This document shows positions 45,607-55,750 of a stretch of 64,000 nucleotides of DNA, piece after piece. The stretch is from an uncultured Halomonas sp. GTDB taxonomy: Bacteria; Pseudomonadota; Gammaproteobacteria; Pseudomonadales; Halomonadaceae. The notes under the pieces are model-generated. The model did not search any database. It was not told the origin of the DNA and saw only the letters and a list, made by a program, of their open reading frames with translations. How positions within the stretch are numbered: position 1 is the first letter of the stretch; every line of letters begins with the position of its first letter. The DNA lies in assembly GCF_946887195.1 (NCBI RefSeq), contig NZ_CAMPKE010000009.1, forward strand, positions 91,464-155,463. The letters are read 5' to 3'. A program made the position numbers and the translations under genes.

Positions 45607-46557
45607 ATGTCCCGTGTCACTCTGGCGCAATGGCAGATGCTGGCCGCCGTCGTCGACCATGGCGGCTTCGCGCGTGCCTCCGAAGCGATCCACAAGAGCC
45701 CTTCGACGCTCAACCATGCGGTGCATAAGCTGGAGGCCCAACTCGGCGTGCAACTGCTCGAGCCGGTCGGTCGTCAGGTACGCCTGACCGAATCCGGCGA
45801 CATGCTGCTGCGCCGGGCCCGTCAATTGATCGAAAGCGCCGCGGCGCTGGAAGACGTCGCGGGAAGCCTGGCGAAAGGGCTCGAAACCGAAGTCGTGCTG
45901 GCGGTGGATCAGATATTCCCGGCCGATGCCCTGGCCAGGGCGCTGGAAACCTTCTCCACCGAGTATCCCTTCGTACGTGTGCAGCTTCACGAGACGGTGC
46001 TCAATGGCGGGGTCGAGATGCTCTACGATGGCCGCGCCGACCTGGTGGTATCGGGGCTCGCCGCCCAGGGATTTCTTGGCGAACCATTGACCGCGCTGCG
46101 CTTTATCGCCGTGGCGCATCCCGAGCATCCGCTGCACCGGCTCGGGCGCACGCTAGATCTGCGCGATCTGGAGCAGCATCGCCAATTGGTGGTGCGCGAC
46201 TCGGCGCTGCGTCAATCGATGGATGCCGGTTGGCTCAAGGCCGAACAGCGCTGGACCGTGAGCCATCTGGCGACGTCATTGGATATGCTCGAACGCGGAC
46301 TGGGCTTCGCCTGGTTTCCCGAGACGCGTATCAGCGAAGCGCTGGCCAGTGGAAGCCTCGAGCCGCTGCCACTGAACGCTGGCGGTATTCGCGAGGTGCC
46401 GATGCAGCTGATCTTCAGCGATCGGGATCGTGCCGGCCCGGCGACCCGTGCCATGGCCCGTGCACTGACAGAGGCCGTAGCGGTGACTTGCGCCCCGTAT
46501 CTCGATTCGACGAAATCGAACGAACGGGCGGAAAACTTGCGCGGAAGCCTCGACTGA
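45607..46557 (+). CDS. LysR family regulator, probable controller of pirin and YqjG-like genes
   Basis: This 316-residue regulator has the HTH LAAVVDHGGFARASEAIHKS and, following it, PSTLNHAVHKLEAQLGVQLL. The effector domain starts near residue 90. ATG 45607 follows GAGGA by seven bases; the frame is open upstream but without a conserved sequence. It diverges from the pirin gene and reads into the yqjG-like gene 51 bases on, so it is placed to control both. In function it may resemble YhaJ, but sequence similarity to YhaJ is only moderate, so no symbol is given. Confidence 0.87.
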   Translation: MSRVTLAQWQMLAAVVDHGGFARASEAIHKSPSTLNHAVHKLEAQLGVQLLEPVGRQVRLTESGDMLLRRARQLIESAAALEDVAGSLAKGLETEVVLAVDQIFPADALARALETFSTEYPFVRVQLHETVLNGGVEMLYDGRADLVVSGLAAQGFLGEPLTALRFIAVAHPEHPLHRLGRTLDLRDLEQHRQLVVRDSALRQSMDAGWLKAEQRWTVSHLATSLDMLERGLGFAWFPETRISEALASGSLEPLPLNAGGIREVPMQLIFSDRDRAGPATRAMARALTEAVAVTCAPYLDSTKSNERAENLRGSLD

Positions 46558-46608
46558 TTCGGTTTACGCTGGGAGGCAGACATTCGACCTAGACGACCGG
46601 AGGCGAGC

Positions 46609-47613
46609 ATGGGTTTATTGATCGACGGCCAATGGCACGACCAGTGGTACGACACCAAGAAGCATGGCGGCGAGTTCGTTCGCGAGTCGTCCAAATTGCA
46701 CAAATGGGTAACGGCGAATGGCGGCCCGGGGCCGGACGATCAGCCTGGCGTACCCGCCGAGGCGGATCGATACCACCTGTATGTATCGCTGGCCTGCCCA
46801 TGGGCGCACCGCACGTTGATCATGCGCAGGCTCAAGGGCTTGCAGCGACTGGTCGGCGTATCGCATGTCAGCCCGTTGATGCTCGACAAGGGCTGGACTT
46901 ACGACGTCGCCGAAGGTTCGAGTGGCGATCCGCTCAATGGCGTCGGGTTTCACTACCAACTCTATACCCTGACCGAGCCGGATTATACCGGGCGGGTCAC
47001 GGTGCCGGCACTGTGGGACAAGCTGGCCAAGCGCCTGATCAACAACGAATCCGCCGAGCTGGTGCGCATGTTCAACGACGCCTTCGATGAGCTGACCGGC
47101 AACCGTCTCGATTTCTATCCCGAGGACTTGCGCGAGACCATCGATGCGGTCAATGCCGATGTTTACGACCACATCAATAACGGCGTCTACAAGGCGGGTT
47201 TCGCTACCGAACAATCGGTCTACGACAAGCATGTCGTCGCGCTGTTCGAGGCACTCGATCGCATGGAAGCGCGCCTCGGCGAGCAGCGCTATCTGGCCGG
47301 CGAATGGCTGAGCGAGGCGGATATTCGGTTATTCACCACGCTGGTGCGCTTCGATGCCGTCTATCATGGCCACTTCAAGTGCAACCTGCGGCGTATCGAG
47401 GATTACCCGAACCTGTCGAACTACCTGCGTGAGCTATACCAGTGGCCGGGCATCAAGGAGACGGTCGATTTCGATCACATTAAGCGCCACTACTATTATA
47501 GTCACGACACCATCAACCCGGCGCGCATCGTACCCAAGGGGCCGATTCTCGATCTCGATCGCCCGCACGATCGCGAGCGGCTGCCGGGGCGGGGCATCCG
47601 CGAGAAAGGGTGA
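46609..47613 (+). CDS. yqjG: Glutathionyl-hydroquinone reductase (Xi-class GST)
   Basis: This 334-residue enzyme reduces glutathionyl-hydroquinones to free hydroquinone, using glutathione. The catalytic Cys63 lies in SLACPWAHRTL, followed by the Xi-class sequence VSHVSPLMLDKGWTY. The C-terminal helical GST domain includes YLAGEWLSEADIRLFTTLVR. The length is typical (about 330). GGAGG stands five bases before the ATG. It lies just after a LysR gene and is probably controlled with the pirin gene. Confidence 0.94.
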   Translation: MGLLIDGQWHDQWYDTKKHGGEFVRESSKLHKWVTANGGPGPDDQPGVPAEADRYHLYVSLACPWAHRTLIMRRLKGLQRLVGVSHVSPLMLDKGWTYDVAEGSSGDPLNGVGFHYQLYTLTEPDYTGRVTVPALWDKLAKRLINNESAELVRMFNDAFDELTGNRLDFYPEDLRETIDAVNADVYDHINNGVYKAGFATEQSVYDKHVVALFEALDRMEARLGEQRYLAGEWLSEADIRLFTTLVRFDAVYHGHFKCNLRRIEDYPNLSNYLRELYQWPGIKETVDFDHIKRHYYYSHDTINPARIVPKGPILDLDRPHDRERLPGRGIREKG

Positions 47614-47640
47614 GCCTGAAGGGGTTTTGCCTTTGATCGG

Positions 47641-47825
47641 ATAAGCCCGGCAGTGCGGGATGCACCGTTAGCAAAGCGCTGGCGAATGAGAAGCGGCAAG
47701 CGATGATCGACAGGATGTCGATCAAGGACAGGCAAGAGGGATCTTGTTCCTGTCCGGTTCGCTTAGGCCGCGAGCATATCGCCAGGTTTCGCTTTGCGAG
47801 GTGTAGATCGCACTGCCGGGTTGGT
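47641..47825. repeat. Self-complementary intergenic element of about 185 bp (MITE- or REP-like)
   Basis: The whole gap between two convergent genes folds on itself. CCCGGCAGTGCG (47646-47657) is the exact reverse complement of 47809-47820. Moving inward, GCAAAGCG, CTGGCGA, GCGGC, AAGCGA, GGACAGG and CAAGA in the left arm all find their complements in order in the right arm, with small gaps. The left arm has an extra insert that is itself a hairpin, GATCGACA/TGTCGATC (47705-47712 with 47716-47723). No target duplication is clear. It may be a non-autonomous mobile element, or serve as a two-way terminator. Confidence 0.7.
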
Positions 47826-47835
47826 AGTGTGGGGG

Positions 47836-48288
47836 TTACTTCCTACGCTTCGCCAGCCAACGATCCAGCGCATTGGCGAATTCGCGACGCTCGACATCGC
47901 CGTAACCTTTTGGCCCGCCGCTGTGTTCGCCGCTGGCGCGTAGCGTTTCCATGAAGTCCCTCATCTGGACCCGGGCGCGAATGTTGTCCGGGGTCAGCGC
48001 CTCGCCGCGATTGGTCATCACCTCGGCGCCCTTGTCGATGGCTTCCAGGGCCAGCGGCAGATCGGCGGTGATCAATAGATCGCCCCTGACGATGCGCGCG
48101 ACGATCTCGTTGTCGGCAGCGTCGAAGCCGCTGGCCACCGATAGCGCCTTCACCCAGCGCGACGGCGGTAGCGGCAAGGCATGATTGGCGACCATCCAGG
48201 CTGGCGTCTCGGTGCGCTCGGCGGCACGGATCACGATATCCCGCGCGGCTCGCGGGCAGGCATCGGCATCGACCCAAACGGTGGGCAT
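47836..48288 (-). CDS. yaiI: YaiI/YqxD family protein (DUF188)
   Basis: This 150-residue protein begins MPTVWVDADACPRAARDIVI, the DUF188 signature with its acidic pair, and continues to DLLITADLPLALEAIDKGAE. This is a PIN-like fold, which suggests a nuclease, but no activity is established for the family. GGAG precedes the ATG. It is convergent with the yqjG gene across the self-complementary element. Confidence 0.92.
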   Translation of the reverse strand: MPTVWVDADACPRAARDIVIRAAERTETPAWMVANHALPLPPSRWVKALSVASGFDAADNEIVARIVRGDLLITADLPLALEAIDKGAEVMTNRGEALTPDNIRARVQMRDFMETLRASGEHSGGPKGYGDVERREFANALDRWLAKRRK

Positions 48289-48758
48289 TCACTGACTCCA
48301 AACTAGTGGCACTGCTTTTATAAGCAAGCGGCTCGATAAAAAGTGGGCAAACAACCACGACGATGGTAGTATGCCACCTCCTCGCATGTGTTGACCCCAC
48401 CATCCTGCTGATTCGCCCCGCCAAACAGTGCCTGACGGCATAGGGACGTTTCTCTCGCAAGGCGCACGCCGGCTCATTGAAGAGCGGCTGATACGAGCGC
48501 CCGGTGCATAGATGGAACGCCATAGTTGCCCCCGTGGCCCGGCGTATAAGGTCGCCACACCTGCTCGTCCTTTACCGCGTTTCGCGGTGGGGCTATCAAA
48601 CGAACAGGATGCCAGGTGCGACCCGGTGCCATGTCGCGTTGCCGAAGTTTAAAAGCGAGCATAGCGAACGCTCGATTGCGACGACTCGACAGCAACGAGA
48701 AGTGACAAGGCGCCACGACATTCTCCCGCCGGTAACTGCCGGCTACTCAAGGTGTGAC
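48289..48758 (+). other. 470-base gap with the long leader of the DEAD-box gene
   Basis: No credible gene is seen here. A frame is open into the helicase gene from 48504 but lacks conserved sequence and codon character. DEAD-box genes of the DeaD/CsdA kind often have long regulatory 5' leaders, so much of this gap may be untranslated RNA. The promoter of the minus-strand DUF188 gene must lie at its left end. Confidence 0.45.
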
Positions 48759-50465
48759 ATGACCTCGACTTCTGTTGCCTCGCCGAGCTTCGGCGACCTG
48801 GCATTGTTGCCTGCCGTACTTTCCGCCCTCGAAACCCTGGGCTACGAAACACCGTCGCCAATTCAGGCGCAGACCATTCCCGCATTGCTGGAAGGCCGCG
48901 ACATGCTGGGCCAGGCCCAGACCGGCACCGGCAAGACCGCAGCCTTCGCGCTGCCGATTCTGTCGAAACTCGAACTCACCCGCCGCGAGCCCCAGGTATT
49001 GGTGCTGGCGCCGACCCGTGAACTGGCCCAGCAGGTTGCCGTGTCGTTCACCAAGTATGGCCAGAACCTCAAGGGCCTGGAAGTGGCCAGCCTGTGCGGC
49101 GGCCAGGAATATCGCGAGCAGCTCGGTGCCCTGCGGCGCGGCGCCCAGGTGATCGTCGGCACTCCCGGCCGCGTCATCGACCATCTCGACCGGGGCAGCC
49201 TGAAACTCGATGGGCTCTCTTCCCTGGTGCTCGACGAAGCCGACGAGATGCTGCGCATGGGCTTCATCGATGACGTCAAGCGCGTGGTCGCCGACACGCC
49301 CAAGGACGCCCAGCGGGTGTTCTTCTCCGCCACCCTGCCGGCCGAGATCGAGCGCATCGTCAACCGCTACCTGGTCGACCCGGTCAAGGTGGCCATCGAA
49401 TCCAAGGCCGATACCGCCGCCAGCATCGAGCAGCGCCTGGTGCGTGTCGATGGCGGCGCCAAGCTCGAAGCGCTGTCACGCATTCTCGAGGTCGAGCCGG
49501 TGGATGCCGCGATCGTCTTCGTGCGTACGCGTGCCGCCTGCACCACCTTGGTCGAGCAGCTCACCGCGCGTGGCGTGAATGCCGCCGCGTTGTCGGGCGA
49601 TCTCGATCAGAGCCTGCGCGAGCGCACCGTGGCGCGCCTGAAGCGCGGCAAGGTCGACATCCTGATCGCTACCGACGTGGCCGCTCGCGGCCTCGACGTG
49701 CCGCGTATCACGCATGTCTTCAATTACGATCTACCGCAGGACAGCGAGTCCTACACCCACCGTATCGGTCGTACCGGTCGGGCCGGTCGCTCGGGCGTGG
49801 CGATCACCTTCGCCGGCTTCCGCGAGACGCGCAAGGTACGCTGGCTGGAGCAGGCCACCGGCCAGACCATGACCGATACCGAACTGCCCGATGAAGCGGC
49901 GATTCGCGCGCATCGCGACGAGGCATTCAGCAAGCGTGTGGTCGGCGCGCTGACCGCCGGTGCCGAAGAGCAGCGCGCGCTGGTCGAGCGCTTGATCGCC
50001 GAAGGCCAGGATCCGCTCGAGCTGGCTTGCGCCTTCGCCGCCATGGCGCGTGCCGACGAGGCGCCGATTGGCCGCCTGCCCAAGCCGGGCGCACGCAACG
50101 AGCGCGAGCGCGCACCGCGCGATGGCAAGCCGCCGCGGCGTCGCGACAGTGGCCCCTCCGAGGGCATGACGCGTTACCGCGTCTCGGTGGGCCACAAGGA
50201 TGGCGTCAAGCCGGGCCAACTGGTTGGTGCATTGGCCAACGAGGGCGGCATCGAAGGGGCGCGTATCGGTCGTATCGATATTCGCAACGCCTTCTCGGTG
50301 GTCGAACTGCCGAGCAGCCTGCCGGCCAGCATTCTGGCCAAGATGGCGCGTGCCCGGGTCGCCGGTCGCCCGCTGGAGATCGCCGAGGATGGCGGCGCGC
50401 CGGAGCGCGCACCGCGCCGTCGCAGCGACCCCGACGCACCGATTCGTCGCCGCTCGCGGGCGTAA
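48759..50465 (+). CDS. deaD: ATP-dependent RNA helicase, DeaD/CsdA type
   Basis: This 568-residue helicase has all core motifs: the Q motif near 12-40, AQTGTGKT at 53-60, PTRELAQQ, DEAD in LVLDEADEMLRMGF, FSATLP, and HRIGRTGRAGRSG. A basic linker then leads to a DbpA-type RNA-binding domain near the end (RVSVGHKDGVKPGQLVGALA) and an arginine-rich tail. This layout is that of DeaD/CsdA, which unwinds structured RNA in ribosome assembly and mRNA decay, especially in the cold. ATG 48759 is preceded by AAGGTG and is where family members start. A strong terminator follows at 50507. Confidence 0.93.
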   Translation: MTSTSVASPSFGDLALLPAVLSALETLGYETPSPIQAQTIPALLEGRDMLGQAQTGTGKTAAFALPILSKLELTRREPQVLVLAPTRELAQQVAVSFTKYGQNLKGLEVASLCGGQEYREQLGALRRGAQVIVGTPGRVIDHLDRGSLKLDGLSSLVLDEADEMLRMGFIDDVKRVVADTPKDAQRVFFSATLPAEIERIVNRYLVDPVKVAIESKADTAASIEQRLVRVDGGAKLEALSRILEVEPVDAAIVFVRTRAACTTLVEQLTARGVNAAALSGDLDQSLRERTVARLKRGKVDILIATDVAARGLDVPRITHVFNYDLPQDSESYTHRIGRTGRAGRSGVAITFAGFRETRKVRWLEQATGQTMTDTELPDEAAIRAHRDEAFSKRVVGALTAGAEEQRALVERLIAEGQDPLELACAFAAMARADEAPIGRLPKPGARNERERAPRDGKPPRRRDSGPSEGMTRYRVSVGHKDGVKPGQLVGALANEGGIEGARIGRIDIRNAFSVVELPSSLPASILAKMARARVAGRPLEIAEDGGAPERAPRRRSDPDAPIRRRSRA

Positions 50466-50506
50466 ATCGGCTCGCGGCGAATCGCTTCGCCAAGCGTGTC
50501 GTAACA

Positions 50507-50543
50507 ACACAGGCCGGGGACGCTCCCCGGCCTGTGTCGTTTT
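50507..50543 (+). terminator. Rho-independent terminator of the helicase gene
   Basis: A perfect 13-pair stem joins ACACAGGCCGGGG (50507-50519) and CCCCGGCCTGTGT (50525-50537) around a five-base loop, followed by CGTTTTC. Confidence 0.9.
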
Positions 50544-50585
50544 CGGCTCCCGCGATACTGAGCCGATGGTATTGAGGGAGGGCTT

Positions 50586-51524
50586 ATGTGGCAGTCGTTG
50601 TCGTGGCGGTTGCGCGGTTATCTGATCACCGGCGCCGGGGTACTGTTGCTGTCGCCGGATGCGCTGTTCGTCAAGGACACCGAGGTGGATGTGACCACTT
50701 TCATGTTCTGGCGTGCGTCGCTGCTGGGCGTGGTGCTCTCGCTGGTGGCCTGGCTGCGCTACGGGCGCGCGCTGCCGGAAGCGATACGCGCCTGCGGCCC
50801 GGCCGCCTGGTGGTGCCCGCTGGCCTTTGCTACCAGCGCCTGGGGTTTCGTCGCCGCGACCCGCCTGACCGCCGCCGGCAATGTGTTGGTCATTCAGAAC
50901 CTGGCACCGCTGATCGCCGGGCTGATTGGCATGCTGGTCTATGGCCAGCGTCTGCGCCGCCAGACCTGGGCGGTCATCGTGCTCTGTGTCATTGGCGCGA
51001 GCCTGATGGCCGCCGGCGAGATCGGCCAGGGCAATCCGTTGGGATTGATCGTGGCGTTGGCGGTCCCGGCAGCCATCGCCGTCAATACCAGCGTGGCGAG
51101 CGCCCAGCGCGGTACGGGCCGGCGCGGCGTGGACACCACGGTGATTCTGCCGCTGGGCTGTCTGGTAATGCTGATTCCCGCCGTGTTGATGGGCGGCGCG
51201 ACGCTACCGCCGTGGAATGAACTCGGACGATTGATGCTGCTGGCGCTGCTTTTTCTGCCCGGTGCTTACCTGTTGATTCAGACCGGGCCGCGCTATCTGC
51301 CGGGCGCCGAGGTCAGCCTGGTGATGCTGCTGGAAACGCTGGTCGGTACGCTGCTGGTGTGGTGGTGGGTCGGCGAGATTCCGCCACCGCTGGCTTTCGT
51401 GGGTGGCGGGATCATTCTTACGGCATTGCTGGGGAGTGGCGCGCTGGATCTGTATCGCCAACGGCGCAAGGCCGAAGCGGGCGCACCGGATCCGCGCGCG
51501 GTGCTCGATCCGAACGTCGACTAG
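50586..51524 (+). CDS. EamA/DMT family transporter
   Basis: This 312-residue membrane protein has ten predicted helices and the EamA repeat, with the conserved helix AAGNVLVIQNLAPLIAGLIG. GGGAGGG precedes the ATG. It is not closely related to the EamA gene at 2853. It stands alone between two terminators, so it is a single-gene transcript. The substrate is unknown; export of a small metabolite is the usual role. Confidence 0.88.
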   Translation: MWQSLSWRLRGYLITGAGVLLLSPDALFVKDTEVDVTTFMFWRASLLGVVLSLVAWLRYGRALPEAIRACGPAAWWCPLAFATSAWGFVAATRLTAAGNVLVIQNLAPLIAGLIGMLVYGQRLRRQTWAVIVLCVIGASLMAAGEIGQGNPLGLIVALAVPAAIAVNTSVASAQRGTGRRGVDTTVILPLGCLVMLIPAVLMGGATLPPWNELGRLMLLALLFLPGAYLLIQTGPRYLPGAEVSLVMLLETLVGTLLVWWWVGEIPPPLAFVGGGIILTALLGSGALDLYRQRRKAEAGAPDPRAVLDPNVD

Positions 51525-51551
51525 TCCTATCGCTCGAAAACCGCTCCTCAC

Positions 51552-51581
51552 AAAAAAGGGCAGACCATTCGGTCCGCCCTT
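51552..51581 (-). terminator. Rho-independent terminator of the sugar-acid operon
   Basis: On the minus strand AAGGGCGGACC pairs with GGTCTGCCCTT (one mismatch), followed by a T-run opposite the A residues at 51552-51557. It lies 26 bases past the last gene of the operon. Confidence 0.85.
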
Positions 51582-51606
51582 CGTGTCTATGAATGCCCAA
51601 TAGACG

Positions 51607-53184
51607 TTACGCTTCGCGCTTGCCATCCACCAGCCGGTTGAGCCCCAGCGGATTGCCTTCACGCAGCGCCTCGGGCAGCAGGCCGTCCGGCAGGTCCTGG
51701 TAGCACACCGGGCGCAGGAAGCGCTGGATCGCCGCGCTGCCCACCGAGGTGGTGCGGCTGTCCGAGGTCGCCGGGTAGGGCCCGCCGTGGACCATGGCAT
51801 GGCAGACTTCCACACCGGTCGGCCAGCCGTTGACCAGCACCCGCCCGGCCTTGCGCTCGAGTGTCGGCAGCAGCGCACGTGCGGCCTCCAGGTCGCCGTC
51901 GTCCATCTGCAGCGTCGCGGTGAGCTGGCCTTCGAGGTGCTCGGCGACTTTCTTTACCTCGTCCGTGTTCTGGCATTCGATCACCAGCGAGGTGGAGCCG
52001 AACACCTCCTCCTGTAGCGCCTCGTCATTCAGGAAATCCGCCGCCGTGGTGACGAACAGCCCGGCCTGGCACTGGTTGGGCGTTTCGCCGACCTGGCCGC
52101 GCGCCACTTCGCGCACCTTGTCATTGCTGGATAGCCGGCCCACGCCCTGCTGGTAGGCGGCATGGATGCCGGGAGTGAGCATGGTCTGTGCCGTGCTCTG
52201 CTTCAGCGCCTCGCCGGCGGCCTGCACGAAGGCATCGAGCGCCGGGCCTTGCTCGGCGATCACCAGGCCGGGGTTGGTGCAGAACTGCCCGGCGCCCATG
52301 TTGAGCGAGGCGACGAACGCCTGGGCCATGGCCTCGCCGCGCGCCTCTAGCGCCTGGGGCAGCGGAAATACCGGGTTGATGCTGCTCATCTCGGCGTAGA
52401 CCGGGATCGGCACGCGGCGTTGCTGGGCGATCTTCATCAGCGCCAGTCCGCCGCTGCGCGAGCCGGTGAAGCCCACCGCCTGGATTGCCGGGTGTTCGAC
52501 CAGCGCACCGCCGATCGCATTGCCGCTGCCGAACAGCAGCGAGAACACGCCCTCGGGCAGGTTGCACGCCTTGACGGCTTGTTGAATCGCCTGGCCGACC
52601 AGCTCCGAGGTGCCGGGGTGGGCGGGGTGCGCCTTGACGACTACCGGGCAGCCGGCGGCGAGTGCCGAGGCGGTATCGCCGCCGGCCACCGAGAACGCCA
52701 GCGGGAAGTTGCTGGCGCCGAATACCGCCACCGGGCCGAGGGCGATATGCCGCTGGCGCAGGTCGGCGCGCGGCAGCGGGGCGCGCTCCGGCAGCGCCGG
52801 GTCGATGCGCACGTCGAGCCACTCGCCGGCACGCACCACGCTAGCGAACAGGCGCAGCTGGCCGCAGGTGCGTCCGCGCTCGCCTTCCAGGCGCGCCCGC
52901 GGCAGGCCGGATTCCGCCATGGCGCGCTCGATCAGCCCATCGCCGATCGCCTCGATCTCGCTGGCGATGGTTTCGAGAAATACCGCGCGATCCTCCAGTG
53001 AGGTTTCGCGATAGGCGTCGAAGGCCTCGCGGGCCAGCTCGCAGGCGCGCTCGACATCGGCCGCATTACCGCCGCCGTAAGCCGGCTCGAGCCGCTCGCC
53101 GCTGGCCGGGTCGATGGCGTGAAAGGTGGCGTCATTGCCGGTGATGCGCTGCTGTCCAATGAGTTGGTTGCCTTGCAGTGTCAT
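51607..53184 (-). CDS. Alpha-ketoglutarate-semialdehyde (2,5-dioxovalerate) dehydrogenase
   Basis: This 525-residue aldehyde dehydrogenase has the catalytic residues Asn159 (GASNFPLAF), Glu265 (YAEMSSINP) and Cys302 ([10 protein letters not shown]). The length, above 500, and the sequence [13 protein letters not shown] surroundings mark the KGSADH branch, which oxidises alpha-ketoglutarate semialdehyde to alpha-ketoglutarate with NAD(P)+. This is the final step of non-phosphorylating pentose and hexarate routes. It is the last gene of the operon and lies next to an FAH-family protein likely to make its substrate. Confidence 0.88.
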   Translation of the reverse strand: MTLQGNQLIGQQRITGNDATFHAIDPASGERLEPAYGGGNAADVERACELAREAFDAYRETSLEDRAVFLETIASEIEAIGDGLIERAMAESGLPRARLEGERGRTCGQLRLFASVVRAGEWLDVRIDPALPERAPLPRADLRQRHIALGPVAVFGASNFPLAFSVAGGDTASALAAGCPVVVKAHPAHPGTSELVGQAIQQAVKACNLPEGVFSLLFGSGNAIGGALVEHPAIQAVGFTGSRSGGLALMKIAQQRRVPIPVYAEMSSINPVFPLPQALEARGEAMAQAFVASLNMGAGQFCTNPGLVIAEQGPALDAFVQAAGEALKQSTAQTMLTPGIHAAYQQGVGRLSSNDKVREVARGQVGETPNQCQAGLFVTTAADFLNDEALQEEVFGSTSLVIECQNTDEVKKVAEHLEGQLTATLQMDDGDLEAARALLPTLERKAGRVLVNGWPTGVEVCHAMVHGGPYPATSDSRTTSVGSAAIQRFLRPVCYQDLPDGLLPEALREGNPLGLNRLVDGKREA

Positions 53185-53216
53185 GAGATCTCCATGCTCG
53201 TTACGAGATAATCCAT

Positions 53217-54413
53217 TTAGGCATCATGGCCGGGCCGGCTTCGATGCGTGAGATGGCTATAAAGCTGGCGAATGCCAAACGTCCAGGGTGGCAGACGATC
53301 CGAGCGGTCGACGCGATTGATCAGCGCACCCAGCGAGGGCGTGGCGATGGTCACCACATCGTTCAGGTGATGGGTAAAGCCCTGGCCCGCGCCGTCGCGG
53401 TCCTGTATCGGCGAAAACATCGTACCCAGGAACAGCATGAAGCCATCCGGGTATTGATGATGGGGGCCATGCGACTGCGCGACAAGGTCGAGCGGATCGC
53501 GGCTGATCTCGCGCATGTCGCTGGTGCCTTCGAGCACGAAGCCGTCGTCGGCACCCTCGATGCGCAGCGAGACCTGCGCCTGACGCAGCGTATCGAGGCT
53601 GAAATGCGCATCGAACAGGCGAATGAAGGGGCCGATGGCGCAAGAGGCGTTATTGTCCTTGGCCTTGCCCAGCAGCAGGGCACTGCGGCCCTCGACATCG
53701 CGCAGATTGACGTCGTTGCCGAGCGTGGCGCCGCGCACCTGGCCGGTGGCATTCACGGCCAGCACGATCTCAGGCTCGGGGTTGTTCCATTGTGATGAAG
53801 GGTGCAGGCCGACCGCACTGCCGAAACCCACCGCGGAGAGCGGCTGGGCCTTGGTAAAGACCTCGGCGTCGGGGCCGATGCCGACTTCCATGTACTGCGA
53901 CCAGGCGCCACGCGCCTGCAATTCCTTCTTGAGTGCCATGGCCTCGCTCGAACCGGGCACGATTTTCGAGAGATCCTTGCCGATCACCGCCTGCAGATCG
54001 CGTCGCAGGTCGTTGGCCTTGGCGGCATCGCCGCCGGCCTGCTCCTCGATGACCCGCTCGAGCAGGCTGACCGCGAAGGTCACGCCACACGCCTTGATCG
54101 CCTGCACGTCGCAGGGCGCCAGCAGGTAGGGCGCTTGGGGCGCCTCGGCCCGCGAGTTGTCGAGCAGATCGTTCACCGATCCCAGCGATTCGCCGTTGAG
54201 GCTGGCCACGAACCTGGCGGCATCGTCACTGTCGAGCAGGTCGGCGACGGTTGCCACATGCGCGGACACGTCGATGACCTCGCCCGCGCGTACCACGACC
54301 ACCACCGGCCCATCGTGTGGGGCCGCACGCCAGGCGCGGCCGATGAGCAGCGCACGCTCGATGTCGTGAGGCAGTGCAGGGTGATTCGAGGTGGAGCTAT
54401 TCGCTGATGTCAT
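53217..54413 (-). CDS. Fumarylacetoacetate-hydrolase family protein, AraD1-like (probable 2-keto-3-deoxy-sugar-acid dehydratase)
   Basis: This 398-residue FAH-fold protein is longer than ordinary FAH hydrolases; the extra N-terminal region (residues 1-100) is seen in the AraD1 kind. Metal-site and core motifs include [20 protein letters not shown] and [20 protein letters not shown]. AraD1 dehydrates 2-keto-3-deoxy-L-arabinonate to alpha-ketoglutarate semialdehyde, the substrate of the adjacent dehydrogenase (32 bases apart). The exact sugar acid is unknown. ATG 54413 has AGGATT before it; a TTG two codons earlier is not preferred. Confidence 0.8.
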   Translation of the reverse strand: MTSANSSTSNHPALPHDIERALLIGRAWRAAPHDGPVVVVVRAGEVIDVSAHVATVADLLDSDDAARFVASLNGESLGSVNDLLDNSRAEAPQAPYLLAPCDVQAIKACGVTFAVSLLERVIEEQAGGDAAKANDLRRDLQAVIGKDLSKIVPGSSEAMALKKELQARGAWSQYMEVGIGPDAEVFTKAQPLSAVGFGSAVGLHPSSQWNNPEPEIVLAVNATGQVRGATLGNDVNLRDVEGRSALLLGKAKDNNASCAIGPFIRLFDAHFSLDTLRQAQVSLRIEGADDGFVLEGTSDMREISRDPLDLVAQSHGPHHQYPDGFMLFLGTMFSPIQDRDGAGQGFTHHLNDVVTIATPSLGALINRVDRSDRLPPWTFGIRQLYSHLTHRSRPGHDA

Positions 54414-54453
54414 AATCAATCCTATGAACGATTTTTATTCGGCAGTGGCGGTA

Positions 54454-55737
54454 TCAGAACACCCAATTGGGCAGCGCCAATGACAGCGCGGGAATGAAGG
54501 TGACCAGCAACAACAGCGCCAGCATCACCAACCAGAATGGCACGATCGCGCGAATGAAGTCGGGAACCTTGACGCCGGTGATACTACAGGTCGTGAACAT
54601 CACCGTACCCAGCGGTGGCGTTATGGTACCGATCGAGGCATTGAGGATGAAGATGATGCCAAAGTGTACGGGGTCGATGCCGAACTGCGTCGCGACGGGC
54701 GCGAGTAGCGGCGACAATACGATGAGAATGGCATTGCCTTCGAGGAACATGCCCAGCACCAGCAGGATCAGGTTGGCCAATAGCAGAAAGAGTATCGCCG
54801 AACCGACCTGCGAGGAGAGCAGCATAGCGATCTCCTGGGGTACCTGCTGCCAGGTGAGGAAGCGGGCGAAACCCGAAGCCACGGCAATGATGAACAGCAC
54901 GTTCACCGATGCCAGCAGCGATTCTCGCGTGGCGAAGGCGATGGTGCCGAAGCCCATCTCCTTGTAGACGAAGACGCCGATGATCAGTGAGTAGAGCACG
55001 GCGATGGCACCGGCTTCGGTAGGTGTGAACACACCGATGCGGATGCCGCCGATGACCACCAGGGGCAGCATCAGCGCGATGATGCCGGCGCGTGTCACGC
55101 TGACCCATTCATGCCGCGTTGCCTTGGTGCGATTGGGCGGCTGGTAGCCGTGCCGACGGCATAGATAGGAAACCATCGCCATCAATGCGATGGACATCAG
55201 CACGCCGGGCACGACGCCGGCGAGAAACAGACGCCCGATGGACACGTTATTGACGTAGCCGTAGACGATCAGCGCGATGCCGGGCGGAATGGTCGAGGTG
55301 ACCAGCGACGAGGCGGCGGTGACCGCCGACGAGAAAGCCTTGGGATAGCCCTTCTCGGTCATGCTGGGGACCAGCAATTTGGAGTTCATCGCCGCGTCGG
55401 CGATATTCGAACCCGACAGCCCGCCCATGAAGGTGCTGAGCAGGACGTTGGCCTGGGCCAGCCCACCATGAAAACGTCGGGTCATCAGCTCGGCGAGCCT
55501 CAACAGGCGCTCGGTGATACCCGAGTGGTTCATGAATACGCCGGCCATGATGAAAAACGGAATGGCCAGCAGCGAGATCGACTCCAGACCGCCGGAAAGG
55601 CGCTGGATCACCAGCATGATCGGCTGTTCGGAGCCGATCACGAAGTACAAGAAGGTAGACAGGAACAGCGAGAAGGCGATAGGGGTGCCCAGCATGAACA
55701 GCACCAGCAGTGCCCCGATGGAGAGTCCGACAGCCAT
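54454..55737 (-). CDS. dctM: TRAP transporter large permease (DctM)
   Basis: This 427-residue inner-membrane protein has about 12 helices of the TRAP-type large subunit, including LAIPFFIMAGVFMNHSGITE and FMGGLSGSNIADAAMNSKLL. It moves the solute in with Na+. It starts 13 bases after the dctQ gene and belongs to a P-Q-M set inside the sugar-acid operon, so the substrate is probably the sugar acid itself. Confidence 0.93.
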   Translation of the reverse strand: MAVGLSIGALLVLFMLGTPIAFSLFLSTFLYFVIGSEQPIMLVIQRLSGGLESISLLAIPFFIMAGVFMNHSGITERLLRLAELMTRRFHGGLAQANVLLSTFMGGLSGSNIADAAMNSKLLVPSMTEKGYPKAFSSAVTAASSLVTSTIPPGIALIVYGYVNNVSIGRLFLAGVVPGVLMSIALMAMVSYLCRRHGYQPPNRTKATRHEWVSVTRAGIIALMLPLVVIGGIRIGVFTPTEAGAIAVLYSLIIGVFVYKEMGFGTIAFATRESLLASVNVLFIIAVASGFARFLTWQQVPQEIAMLLSSQVGSAILFLLLANLILLVLGMFLEGNAILIVLSPLLAPVATQFGIDPVHFGIIFILNASIGTITPPLGTVMFTTCSITGVKVPDFIRAIVPFWLVMLALLLLVTFIPALSLALPNWVF

Positions 55738-55750
55738 GAAAAATCGTCCT

